Below are positions 26,486-35,737 of a DNA stretch of 43,180 nucleotides, one piece after another. The position numbers and the translations under genes were made by a program. This DNA is from Rubripirellula sp. (GTDB lineage: Bacteria > Planctomycetota > Planctomycetia > Pirellulales > Pirellulaceae): the NCBI GenBank assembly GCA_022425745.1, contig JAKMEW010000403.1:1-43180 (forward strand), read 5' to 3'. The notes under the pieces are model-generated. The model was given only the letters and a program-made list of their open reading frames with translations. It made no database searches and was not told where the DNA came from. Positions within the stretch are counted from its first letter, which is position 1; the number at the start of each line of letters is the position of its first letter.

Positions 26486-28645
26486 TCACCTAAGAGTAGC
26501 CATCAGAAATGACCACAAATCGGCGTACTCATCAATCTTTTTGCTCGTCGGCGTACCCGCTCCGTGACCCGCTCGAGTTTCAATCCGAATCAGTACTGGT
26601 TGAGAACATGATTGTGATTCCTGCAATGCAGCAGCAAATTTGAAACTATGACCCGGTACCACTCGATCATCACGTTCTGCAGTGGTAACAAGCGTCGCTG
26701 GGTAGCATGTTCCGGACTTCAGATTATGCAATGGTGAGTAACTCAAAAGATTCTCTATCTGATCCGGTTCATCACTACTGCCGTACTCCGCGACCCAAGC
26801 CCATCCGATCGTGAATTTTTGATATCGCAGCATATCCATCACACCTACGGCAGGGAGGCAAGCACCAAAAAGGTTCGGTCTTTGGGTCATCACTGCTCCC
26901 ACCAGCAAGCCGCCGTTGCTGCGACCTTGTAGTGCCAAGAGACGGTTTGATGTGTAACCTTTTTCGATCAAGAACTCGGCACTCGCAATACAATCGTTGA
27001 AAACATTTTGCTTGTTATGTCGCATTCCCGCTTCATGCCATTCTCTGCCGAATTCCCCACCGCCTCGGAGATTCGCGGCGGCAAAAACACCACCGGATTC
27101 AACCCATGCTGCTGTTGCAGGCGAGAATGAAGGAGTAATAGAAATATTGAAACCACCATAACCATACAGCAGCGCTCGGTTCGACCCATCAAGCTTAAGA
27201 TCTTTTCGTCTGGTGATGATCATTGGAACTTTGGTTCCATCTTTGCTCTCGCTAAAAACCTGCTCGGTCACAAACAAGTCAGGGTCGATCTTTGCCTCGG
27301 GTTGTCGCCACAATTCTGTCTTCTGTGACTTGAGATCGACGCGGTAAATTGCGGTGGGTGTGATGTAGTTGGTGAAAGAGAAAAATGTTTCTTCAGAATC
27401 TTGGGAACCACCAAAACCCGAAATCGTGCCGAGCCCAGGCAAGGCAATTAATCCCTTGTCTTGGCCAGAAAAATCATGCACAGAAATCTTACCGCTAGCG
27501 TTCACTAACCACTGAGCGTAGAAACGTTCACCGAAAAGACTCACGCTCTCGAGAACATCTTTTCTCTCGCTAATGATTTCCGCCCAGTTTTCACGTTTTA
27601 CGTCTCCGACTTCGACCGAAATCAGTCGACGATTCGGAGCATCATGGTCGGTTAGAAAGAACAGTTTGTCCCCTATTGATCCAACGAACGCATATTCAGC
27701 ATCAAATCCTGCGATGAGGGGTTCCACCTCAGAAGAATCATTCGAGAGATCTTTTAGAAAGATCTGCGACTGAGGTTCACTACCCTTCCAGTTTTCGAGA
27801 ATTAGATAACGGCCGTCCTCTGTCACTTTTGGTGAAAATCCCCACTTGGGTTCATCAGTTCTCTGATAGATCAACTGATCCATGGATTGTTTATCACCAA
27901 GTCGATGAAAATAGAGCTTTTGGTGATCATTGGTCCCGGTGAGCTCTTTTCCTTCAATTGGTTCCTCATAACGTCCATAGAAAAAACCGCTGCCATCTGG
28001 CGTCCAGGCGACGCCACTAAATTTCACCCACTGAACCACATCCTCTAGATCTTGGCCGGAAGATACGTCGCGGATTTTCCAAGTCCTCCAATCACTGCCA
28101 CCATCGGCTAACCCGTAAGCGAGGTAACGACCATCCTTTGACGCTGCGTAACCGGCCAAGGAAACAGTTCCATCGCCGCTTAGTTGATTTGGGTCTAGCA
28201 CGACAACACGATCACCAGCAAGGCTCTCCGACCGGTACAGAACGCTTTGATTTTGTAATCCATTATTATGCGAGAAAAAATACGAGTCTCCTCGTTTCTG
28301 AGGGATTCCAAATCGCTCGTAATTCCACAAATCTTCAAGACGTTTGCGGATCTGATCTCGTTCCGGAATCGTTGCTAGGTACTGGTCGGTTAATCCATTC
28401 TGGCTTGCGATCCAATTTTGAGTTGCTTCACTCTCAGTGTCCTCCAGCCAACGATACGGATCCTTCACCAAATGACCATGGTAGTCATCAACAACATTAA
28501 CCTTCGATGTCTCCGGATAATTTAGTTTCACTACCACTGTTTCCTCCTTCTTCTTTAGATCCTGCGCTGCGCTGCAGCAAACTAATCCGAGCATGAAAAT
28601 GCTTGACAATAAAGCGTGCTGGGAAATGTTTAGTAACGTCAACAT
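26486..28645 (-). CDS. Prolyl oligopeptidase (S9A) family serine peptidase, exported
   Basis: VDDYHGHLVKDPYRWLED; ALLYGYGGFNISITPSFS; LALQGRSNGGLLVGAVMTQRPNLFGA; TRAGHGAGTPTSKKIDEYAD. Confidence 0.95.
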   Translation of the reverse strand: MLTLLNISQHALLSSIFMLGLVCCSAAQDLKKKEETVVVKLNYPETSKVNVVDDYHGHLVKDPYRWLEDTESEATQNWIASQNGLTDQYLATIPERDQIRKRLEDLWNYERFGIPQKRGDSYFFSHNNGLQNQSVLYRSESLAGDRVVVLDPNQLSGDGTVSLAGYAASKDGRYLAYGLADGGSDWRTWKIRDVSSGQDLEDVVQWVKFSGVAWTPDGSGFFYGRYEEPIEGKELTGTNDHQKLYFHRLGDKQSMDQLIYQRTDEPKWGFSPKVTEDGRYLILENWKGSEPQSQIFLKDLSNDSSEVEPLIAGFDAEYAFVGSIGDKLFFLTDHDAPNRRLISVEVGDVKRENWAEIISERKDVLESVSLFGERFYAQWLVNASGKISVHDFSGQDKGLIALPGLGTISGFGGSQDSEETFFSFTNYITPTAIYRVDLKSQKTELWRQPEAKIDPDLFVTEQVFSESKDGTKVPMIITRRKDLKLDGSNRALLYGYGGFNISITPSFSPATAAWVESGGVFAAANLRGGGEFGREWHEAGMRHNKQNVFNDCIASAEFLIEKGYTSNRLLALQGRSNGGLLVGAVMTQRPNLFGACLPAVGVMDMLRYQKFTIGWAWVAEYGSSDEPDQIENLLSYSPLHNLKSGTCYPATLVTTAERDDRVVPGHSFKFAAALQESQSCSQPVLIRIETRAGHGAGTPTSKKIDEYADLWSFLMATLR

Positions 28646-28817
28646 TGTGACCCTGTCTATTCAAAGAAATAATTAGGAACGTGCGGCGCTGATTGGGATG
28701 AATCGCTTCACGTGGATCTGCTGCGATTAATTCATCCAAATTGATGATCTGAGGAAAAAAGCGGTCAATCATATTTCGAATACGAGTAATCCAACTTGGC
28801 GGCGTCAGCGTCATCCC

Positions 28818-31322
28818 ATGTTACCGTTCGCCGTGGTATCTGCGAGTGGCGTTCTACTTGATTCACTGATCGAATTATATTTTCCCGGAATTGATTCAGG
28901 TCATCGTTGCATTGCTTGGCTTTGCGCATCTGCTCTGCTTGCCTGCATTGTTCATTGGAGGTCAAAAGCTCGAAAACGATTGCCGCTTTATCACTGCGTC
29001 GTTCTCTGCCTGCCGCTTTTTGCGACTTCACATAGCTTAAAATGCCATCAACGAAACCAGCAACCTCTCAACTATCTCTTAACCCACGATCCGGAATCGT
29101 CTGAATTCGAAGGTCAAATCATCGGCTCGGTTAAGCACTCTCAAGCGGACTCGAGTCGCCTTAGCGGGCTTACGCATTCCAGTACAAGGTTTGATCTAAA
29201 AGTCACCAAAATACGATTAGGGCAAAAGCTAATTCCCGTCCGTGGGATTCTGAAAATCGTTATTTTCGAGGAAGTCGAAAAACTGCACTCGGGATGTGTT
29301 ATCCGAATCTCAGGTAAAGCAAAAGCGTTTCCAGAGGCAACCAATCCGGGCGAAATTGATAGGCATGATTTCGCAGCGAAGCGTGGCTACTCAGGACAAC
29401 TTCAATGCAAAGACGGTTCTTTCGTAACCTTACTCCTTCAAAATAAGGATCTTCGGTTCGCTATTTGGAATCGCTTGCAGTCAATCTCAAGCTCTGGTGT
29501 GCACACTTATTTTCATTTCTTGAAACCTGAAAATGCACAATTCGCTGCAGCATTGGCGTTAGGTCATCGTGAATTGATTCCCGATAACACAAGGGATCAA
29601 TTAATTACGACTGGAACGGCTCATCTTCTCTCTGTGAGCGGCCTTCATTTGGGCCTCGTGATGATCCACCTACATCTCTTGTTAGGTCTATGTCGCGTGG
29701 GGTTGCGAGTAAAGTTATTAACAATGATTTTGCTGAGCTTACTCTATTGCGCGCTCACAGGCCTGAACGCTCCGGTTAACCGCGCAACCATCATGGTGAT
29801 GAATTGGGTGATCGCAAATTGGATTTATCGATCAAACGATGCAATCAATTCGCTCGCGCTTTGTGGTCTAGTTTTCCTTGCTTGGGACTGCTTCCTGCTA
29901 TTTGATATTGGAGTGCAGTTGTCTTTTCTTGCAGTTGGTTTGCTTGTTTCCTTGAACACGAGGCCACACAGAGATTTCACGGATCAACCGTTGGTCAAAG
30001 AAACTTCAGGGAACAGAGCGATCGCTGGCGGTGGTGCTCACCCATCGAATTGGTTGGTTTGCCGAATCATTCAACCATTGAAAGCATCATTTTTTTTAAG
30101 CTTTTACCTCTTCGTTTTCATGACACCATTTTTATGGTTGCACTTTAAAATCATCGCTCCGATCAGCATTGTCACAAATGTTGTTCTCGGCCCACTGGTG
30201 ATCGTCTCTTTGTTCTTGAGCTTGATCTTACCTTTCGCGTCGATGATACATGTAGGTGTTGCTAATCTTCTTAGCATTCCCTGCAATATTAGCCTTGATC
30301 TTGTACGGTGGATCATCGAGCTATCTTCAACCATTGAATATGGTCACTTTTGGTTGCCTCAGCCTCCTTCTATTTCCGTGGCGATTTTCTACTGCGTTCT
30401 ATCATCAACCTTTCTAGGAGGACTTTCTCGTTGTAGAAACTGGATCCAGCTTTTCTTGGTTGTGTTTTGGTACGGCATCCATCTGTCACTTTTGTTCATG
30501 CCTAGCCAGAAGAGCCGTTTTATCGACTTTGTTTTCCTTAACGTTGGACACGGCACGTCCGTAATTATTCAAGACGTCAATGAGGAAACTTGGTTATACG
30601 ACTGCGGCAGCTTAGGCCAATCTCGAACGGCGTCCCGAATTACATCGAACGCGTTGTGGGAATTAGGTATCAGAAAGATTAAGGGTGTTTTTATTTCCCA
30701 TGCCGATTCAGATCATTACAACGGGATCGAAGCGATTCTTAGTCGCTTCCAGGTGGAGCAAATCTATACAACCAGTACAACCCAAACCCTGCCCACAGCA
30801 AATCTAAGACGATTATTCCGAACAGCGCAGTCGTTGGGTGTGGGCGTAGCTACAGTCGACTCATCGAGTGATCCCCTGCCAATTGGCGAATGCACGAATA
30901 TCTTGCATCCCCAACCTAGGATTCACTACGAAAGTGACAATGCGTCGAGCCTTGTGCTCGATATTCGATTTTCTGGGCAGAGCGTCATTCTTCCCGGTGA
31001 CATCGACGGAGAAGGCATCCAAGATCTAATAAGAACGCCATTAGGATTAAATCGAGGATTCGTCATGGCTCCGCATCATGGACGATTTTCAGAAGAGACC
31101 GAATCTTTTCTTGATTGGAGCCTTCCAAGTTGTTGTCTTATCAGTGGTTCCTCTGATGTTTCCAGGACCGAAGTTGCAGACTTATTGAAGGATCGTCAAA
31201 TCGCCATATTATCTACCGCAGCACACCATGCTCTTCGCATTCGGCTTTACAGTGATAACGAGAAAGCAATTCACCATTGGCATGAAAACAAGTGGCAAGC
31301 AATAGCCGTACTAAGGGAGTAG
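28818..31322 (+). CDS. comEC: ComEC/Rec2-family DNA uptake channel with C-terminal metallo-beta-lactamase-like domain
   Basis: TGTAHLLSVSGLHLGLVMIHLHLLLG; ALTGLNAPVNRATIMVM; FLNVGHGTSVIIQD...FISHADSDHYNGIEAIL...VILPGDID...APHHGRFSEET. Confidence 0.93.
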   Translation: MLPFAVVSASGVLLDSLIELYFPGIDSGHRCIAWLCASALLACIVHWRSKARKRLPLYHCVVLCLPLFATSHSLKCHQRNQQPLNYLLTHDPESSEFEGQIIGSVKHSQADSSRLSGLTHSSTRFDLKVTKIRLGQKLIPVRGILKIVIFEEVEKLHSGCVIRISGKAKAFPEATNPGEIDRHDFAAKRGYSGQLQCKDGSFVTLLLQNKDLRFAIWNRLQSISSSGVHTYFHFLKPENAQFAAALALGHRELIPDNTRDQLITTGTAHLLSVSGLHLGLVMIHLHLLLGLCRVGLRVKLLTMILLSLLYCALTGLNAPVNRATIMVMNWVIANWIYRSNDAINSLALCGLVFLAWDCFLLFDIGVQLSFLAVGLLVSLNTRPHRDFTDQPLVKETSGNRAIAGGGAHPSNWLVCRIIQPLKASFFLSFYLFVFMTPFLWLHFKIIAPISIVTNVVLGPLVIVSLFLSLILPFASMIHVGVANLLSIPCNISLDLVRWIIELSSTIEYGHFWLPQPPSISVAIFYCVLSSTFLGGLSRCRNWIQLFLVVFWYGIHLSLLFMPSQKSRFIDFVFLNVGHGTSVIIQDVNEETWLYDCGSLGQSRTASRITSNALWELGIRKIKGVFISHADSDHYNGIEAILSRFQVEQIYTTSTTQTLPTANLRRLFRTAQSLGVGVATVDSSSDPLPIGECTNILHPQPRIHYESDNASSLVLDIRFSGQSVILPGDIDGEGIQDLIRTPLGLNRGFVMAPHHGRFSEETESFLDWSLPSCCLISGSSDVSRTEVADLLKDRQIAILSTAAHHALRIRLYSDNEKAIHHWHENKWQAIAVLRE

Positions 31323-31403
31323 CAGTCGATATCTTGTTAGGCCGCTTATAATTGAGAATGATGCAACTTCGTCAAATATTTTCGCTCAGCAACGGATTTT
31401 GAA

Positions 31404-32327
31404 ATGCTTGCCTTTCTGCAGGAAATCACCGTGACCTGCTTTTTTTGCAGCTACTTAGTTGTATTGCTGTTAGAGCTAACTCGACTGTGGCGTCGTGTAC
31501 CTGGACGGGGTTTACTGGTCATCGTGATGACCAGCCTTGGTCTCTTTGCGCATTTTGCCTACCTTTTCATTCGTGCAACGCAAAGCCTAATCGCTAACTC
31601 GGCGATTCTAGCTTCGTGGTTAGATTGGTCCCTACTACTATCGCTAATCTTGGCTGCAACTTTTTTGGTTTTCTTCGTGCGTCGACCGGACACGATGGTG
31701 GGCTACTTTTTCCTCCCCGCCGTCATGTTTCTTATCGTGGTTGCATTAATATTCCGAGACATGCCTCCATTCTCGCGGACCGAAGCAACACAGCTTTGGA
31801 CGACTCTTCACGCCTTAACAATGATGCTTGGTTCTTTGGGTGTTTTGCTGGGATTTATTTCTGGTTGCATGTATCTCGTTCAATCATGGCGATTGAAAAA
31901 TAAACGGGCCGGATCTGGATTTCGCTTACCCACGCTTGAGTCGCTAGATCGTGTTAATCGTCGATGCTTAATCATTAGTACCGCAGCAGTAACCGGAGGA
32001 TCAGCTGCTGGAATCGCAATGAACCTCAATCGGTTTGGTGAAATTGGAATTGCCGACCGAACTGTTCTACTGAGTTTGCTCTTGCTGCTTTGGTTAGTGA
32101 TAACCTCAGTATTCGAGTTCTATTACGCTCCCACAAGTCACAGCCGGAAAGGCATTTACATGACCTTTGCAAGCCTCGGCTTTTTGATTTTGGCTATGTT
32201 CGGAGCACTAACAAGTTCGCATGGTGGGTCAGTTGTAGAAATCGACCCTATGTCAAAGCGTCAAGAATCCGAATCTTTCCGAAATGCTTACGATGAGCCT
32301 CATCTTTATGAGGAGAGCCTCGTATGA
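31404..32327 (+). CDS. CcsA/HemX-like cytochrome c assembly family membrane protein
   Basis: Eight or so TM segments; LWTTLHALTMMLGSLGVLLGFISGCMYLVQSWRLKNK; immediately upstream of, and 4 nt overlapping, hemA. Confidence 0.82.
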   Translation: MLAFLQEITVTCFFCSYLVVLLLELTRLWRRVPGRGLLVIVMTSLGLFAHFAYLFIRATQSLIANSAILASWLDWSLLLSLILAATFLVFFVRRPDTMVGYFFLPAVMFLIVVALIFRDMPPFSRTEATQLWTTLHALTMMLGSLGVLLGFISGCMYLVQSWRLKNKRAGSGFRLPTLESLDRVNRRCLIISTAAVTGGSAAGIAMNLNRFGEIGIADRTVLLSLLLLLWLVITSVFEFYYAPTSHSRKGIYMTFASLGFLILAMFGALTSSHGGSVVEIDPMSKRQESESFRNAYDEPHLYEESLV

Positions 32328-33601
32328 AACTGCAAATGATTGGCTGTAGTCACCACGACGCAGCAGTTGAGTTTCGGGAAAAAATCTCGTTCACTCCCGA
32401 GGAAGCAGGAAATGCACTAAGTCTTTTCAGACAACAGTTTCCATCGTCGGAGATTGTATTGCTTAGCACCTGCAATCGAGTCGAGCTGTACACCACCTCA
32501 GATAGCGAGGCGGTAGTTGACAAGAACTCCGTAGCAACCTTCTTAGCTCAGCAGCAGGGATTATCGGTTGATGAGGTAATCGACCAGATGATCTACCGAT
32601 CTGGTAATGAGGCGGTAGAACATCTTTTCACGGTTTCCTCGAGTTTAGACAGCATGGTCGTTGGAGAAGCTCAGATTCTCTCGCAGGTGAAACAAGCTTA
32701 TGACTTAGCTTGCAATTGCGATTCCGTTGGACCTCTAACACACGGCGTTTTCCAAGCAGCAAATCGTGCTGCCAAGCGTGTACAGCAGGAAACCGAAATC
32801 CATCGCAGGAGAGTAAGCGTTCCGAGTGTAGCCGTTGGTGAAGTCGCTACAGAAATCTTTGATCATCTCGGTGATAAAAGAATTGTTCTTTGCGGCGCTG
32901 GTGAAATGGGTCAAGAAACCCTTCGTTATCTCAAACAAGCCGGCGCTACGAACATCACGGTCATCAATCGGAATTATGAACGGGCTGTGCGAGTCGCTGA
33001 AATCTTCGATGCTAAGACCGACCTTTGGGATTCGTTAGATCGCCAGATGATGGATGCGGATTTAGTGATCGGAACAACATCAGCAACGGAACCAATCCTA
33101 GACTTGGAAACATTTCTGCCCGTGCATTCAAGACGTGGTCATCGGCTACTGTTGATCTTGGATCTTGCTGTTCCTCGAGACTTTGATCCACGTATTGGTG
33201 AACTCGCTAATGTCTATCTTTATGGCATCGATGATTTGCGTAGCGCGTGCGAAAGAAATCAACGCGAACGCGAAAAAGAGTGGCCGAAAGCCAAATCGAT
33301 CATTGCTGAAGAAACTGCAAAATTCATGCAGGCATTGAATCACCGCGCAACGGGTCCCGTGATTCAAAGACTCAGAGAGCAGGCACACGAGCTTAAACAA
33401 GATGAGCTAACTCGTCTTAAGAATAAATTGCAACTCGATGCACAAGATGCAGGAACCTATAAAGAGATTGAAAAATCATTTGATAGGTTAATCAACAAGC
33501 TACTTCATCCACCTTTGACATCGGTTCGAGACGACGCTGCTGAAGGCCACAGCAAGGGTCTGCTTGAAGCACTGAGGCATCTTTTCAACTTGGGTGACTA
33601 A
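32324..33601 (+). CDS. hemA: Glutamyl-tRNA reductase
   Basis: MIGCSHHDAAVEFREKISF; VLLSTCNRVELYTTS; LFTVSSSLDSMVVGEAQILSQVKQAY; VLCGAGEMGQETLRYLKQAGATNITVINRNYERA. Confidence 0.97.
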   Translation: MKLQMIGCSHHDAAVEFREKISFTPEEAGNALSLFRQQFPSSEIVLLSTCNRVELYTTSDSEAVVDKNSVATFLAQQQGLSVDEVIDQMIYRSGNEAVEHLFTVSSSLDSMVVGEAQILSQVKQAYDLACNCDSVGPLTHGVFQAANRAAKRVQQETEIHRRRVSVPSVAVGEVATEIFDHLGDKRIVLCGAGEMGQETLRYLKQAGATNITVINRNYERAVRVAEIFDAKTDLWDSLDRQMMDADLVIGTTSATEPILDLETFLPVHSRRGHRLLLILDLAVPRDFDPRIGELANVYLYGIDDLRSACERNQREREKEWPKAKSIIAEETAKFMQALNHRATGPVIQRLREQAHELKQDELTRLKNKLQLDAQDAGTYKEIEKSFDRLINKLLHPPLTSVRDDAAEGHSKGLLEALRHLFNLGD

Positions 33602-33701
33602 CTCCACTTCTTAAGGCTGCTCTGTGCACTTATGCATCAGAGACTGGATTTCCAACGAACCAACGGTACCAAGAAGAGGGTCGACGGAGCAAACTCAGAG
33701 A

Positions 33702-34886
33702 CTAATCCCAATCTTCATCATCGTCGTCGTCGTCATCCGAGTCGTCATCCCAGTCGTCGTCTGACTCTTCATCGTCGTCCCAATCATCATCATCATCGTC
33801 ATCGTCATCGTCATCCGAATCGTCGACTTCTTCCCAAGATTCTTCTTCGAGATCGTCATCTGACTCTTCATCGTCGTCATCTTCATCATCGACGTCTTCA
33901 TCATCCCAATCATCGTCGTCGCTGCTCGACCAATCATCTTCCTCTTCATCGTCATCATTATCGTAGTACTCGTTCTCTTCGTCGTCCAATTGTGAAGTTG
34001 GGGACGAGTTGAGAACACACTCGTTGAAAGTGGCATGCTGATCAGCACTTCGATCAACGACTGCTAATTCTGTCTCAGCAAGAACCGGCGCGACAGTAGT
34101 ACTCACGACAAGCTCCTTCGTGGATGTCGATGTCTCTTGGTTTAGTGAATCTTCAATCGGATCGTCTTGCAACGATTCCACCTGAATCGGCGGTAAAGAT
34201 TCGATGCTACGCAATCCAAAAAGTTGTAAAAAACGTTTGGTCGTTCCGTAAAGATAGGGTCGCCCCAGTTCTTCACTTCTTCCGACAATTCGAACCAAAT
34301 CACGTTCCATTAACTGGCGTAATATCTCACCACATCCTACCCCACGGACTGCCTCCGCATTCGCTCGGGAAACCGGTTGGTGGTAGGCAACGACAGCCAA
34401 AGTTTCCATCATCGGAGTTGATATCCGCACTGAAGGAGGCAAATGACCCAATCGAGTTAACCAAGGTGCCAGACTGGGATGTGTGAACATCCTATAACCG
34501 CCGGCAACCTGTTCAACCCTGATTGCCCTGTGATGCAATTCGTAAATTTGGTTGAGTTCGCGAACAAGTGTACGAGCCTGTGTAGCATCCGCCAAGTAAG
34601 CCAGTTGAGCCAGCTTTCTCGGGCTAAGTGCCGTTTTAGAAAGTAGCAAAATCGCTTCGGTGCGTAATCTGGCTGATCGCGGATCGAGTGGTTCGCCACT
34701 TGACTCAATCTGTGTCGTCCCGGCCGCGTCATCTGATTCAGTGTCAGTTGCGAAGTTCGTTACATTTCTTGAAAAATTTGTCTGTGTGGTTAGCCGATAA
34801 CCCCAACCCCTGGGAAGGGGTTGGCACAATTCTGACCGGATCGAGGTTTTCAAACCGCGTTTCGTGAGAAAATGAGCTTGATCCAT
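33702..34886 (-). CDS. scpB: ScpB-family segregation/condensation protein with long Asp/Glu/Trp-rich C-terminal tail (N-terminal start uncertain)
   Basis: RTEAILLLSKTALSPRKLAQLAYLADATQARTLVRELNQIYELHHRAIRVEQVAGGYRMFTHPSLAPWL...MMETLAVVAYHQPVSRANAEAVRGVGCGEILRQLMERDLVRIVGRSEELGRPYLYGTTKRFLQLFGL; tail ...DDDDDDDDDDDWDDDEESDDDWDDDSDDDDDDDEDWD. Confidence 0.92.
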   Translation of the reverse strand: MDQAHFLTKRGLKTSIRSELCQPLPRGWGYRLTTQTNFSRNVTNFATDTESDDAAGTTQIESSGEPLDPRSARLRTEAILLLSKTALSPRKLAQLAYLADATQARTLVRELNQIYELHHRAIRVEQVAGGYRMFTHPSLAPWLTRLGHLPPSVRISTPMMETLAVVAYHQPVSRANAEAVRGVGCGEILRQLMERDLVRIVGRSEELGRPYLYGTTKRFLQLFGLRSIESLPPIQVESLQDDPIEDSLNQETSTSTKELVVSTTVAPVLAETELAVVDRSADQHATFNECVLNSSPTSQLDDEENEYYDNDDDEEEDDWSSSDDDDWDDEDVDDEDDDDEESDDDLEEESWEEVDDSDDDDDDDDDDDWDDDEESDDDWDDDSDDDDDDDEDWD

Positions 34887-35036
34887 GAGAGCGCCCCCCG
34901 TGGTAACCCACTCAGAGTTGATTTTGCCTATTTCATCGAGCGTTTTATAGAGATTACAGTGGAATCTACTACGAGGGGACTTCAGACACGTTTTTCTTAC
35001 CCTCCAACACCATCTACTGATAAGCAGAATAACGAC

Positions 35037-35711
35037 ATGGAATCTAGTGAGAAAAGATCACGATCCGGTTGGTTTATCCGCATTTGGGTATCAGTGATCG
35101 CGTCCTTCATCGTTGCTCTCGTTCTAGCGGCTTTAATACTCATTCAGGGCAGTGTTTCTGGTATTGAATTCTCACCGACTCACCTTGAACAGCGGAGTTT
35201 CCATTTTTTCGAAATCCCTGTGATCGAGCAGCAAATTACCCCGATACGTCGCAAAAAGGTGACAAATGAATGCTTACAATTCTTAAGAACCGGCGGTTAT
35301 GTCAAACGTGCACCAACGTCTGTTCCTCGATGGGATTTGGTTTCGATAACGAGAGGTCTCAGTGGGACAACTCATGCTGACGCTGAATTGTTACTCAGTT
35401 CACTATCTACTGAGCGGGAAGAGGTTGCCTACTGGAAGACTTGGACAGAAAAGAACCCCACCAAAGCGAAATATTTGTGGCCGATCGTTCAGAAATTGGC
35501 CCTCAACAGACTCTATTTATTCATCCCTCCTATTCTTGAAATCGCGGAAAACAGCAATTCTGAAAAGGGTTTTCAGAACGCTATTTTGGTACAGATCAAG
35601 TCGGACTATCAACGTTTAGCTGATTCTTTTGACCGCCAAAAAAAGCCTAGCGTGGCCGAAGAGATAAAAAACAAAGCTTCACAGCTGTTCCCCTCCATTG
35701 AGTGGCCATGA
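35037..35711 (+). CDS. Hypothetical single-pass membrane protein (ORF track start 34872; MESSEKRS start at 35037 preferred)
   Basis: SGWFIRIWVSVIASFIVALVLAALILIQG TM helix near the N-terminus if started at 35037; the 34872 start would overlap the divergent scpB ORF start. Confidence 0.55.
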   Translation: MESSEKRSRSGWFIRIWVSVIASFIVALVLAALILIQGSVSGIEFSPTHLEQRSFHFFEIPVIEQQITPIRRKKVTNECLQFLRTGGYVKRAPTSVPRWDLVSITRGLSGTTHADAELLLSSLSTEREEVAYWKTWTEKNPTKAKYLWPIVQKLALNRLYLFIPPILEIAENSNSEKGFQNAILVQIKSDYQRLADSFDRQKKPSVAEEIKNKASQLFPSIEWP

Positions 35712-35737
35712 GATTACGAGAAGATTTCCATTGGTAA

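Noticed and set aside
28138-28500. 120-aa plus-strand ORF inside the S9A peptidase gene
   Set aside because: Antisense to well-supported peptidase coding sequence.
33632-34012. Plus-strand His/Arg-rich ORF (HRRRRHPSRHPSRR...)
   Set aside because: Antisense shadow of the GAT/GAC-rich ScpB tail.
33695-34057. Minus-strand Met/Thr-rich ORF
   Set aside because: Shifted-frame reading of the same ATGATGATGACG-like repeat in scpB.
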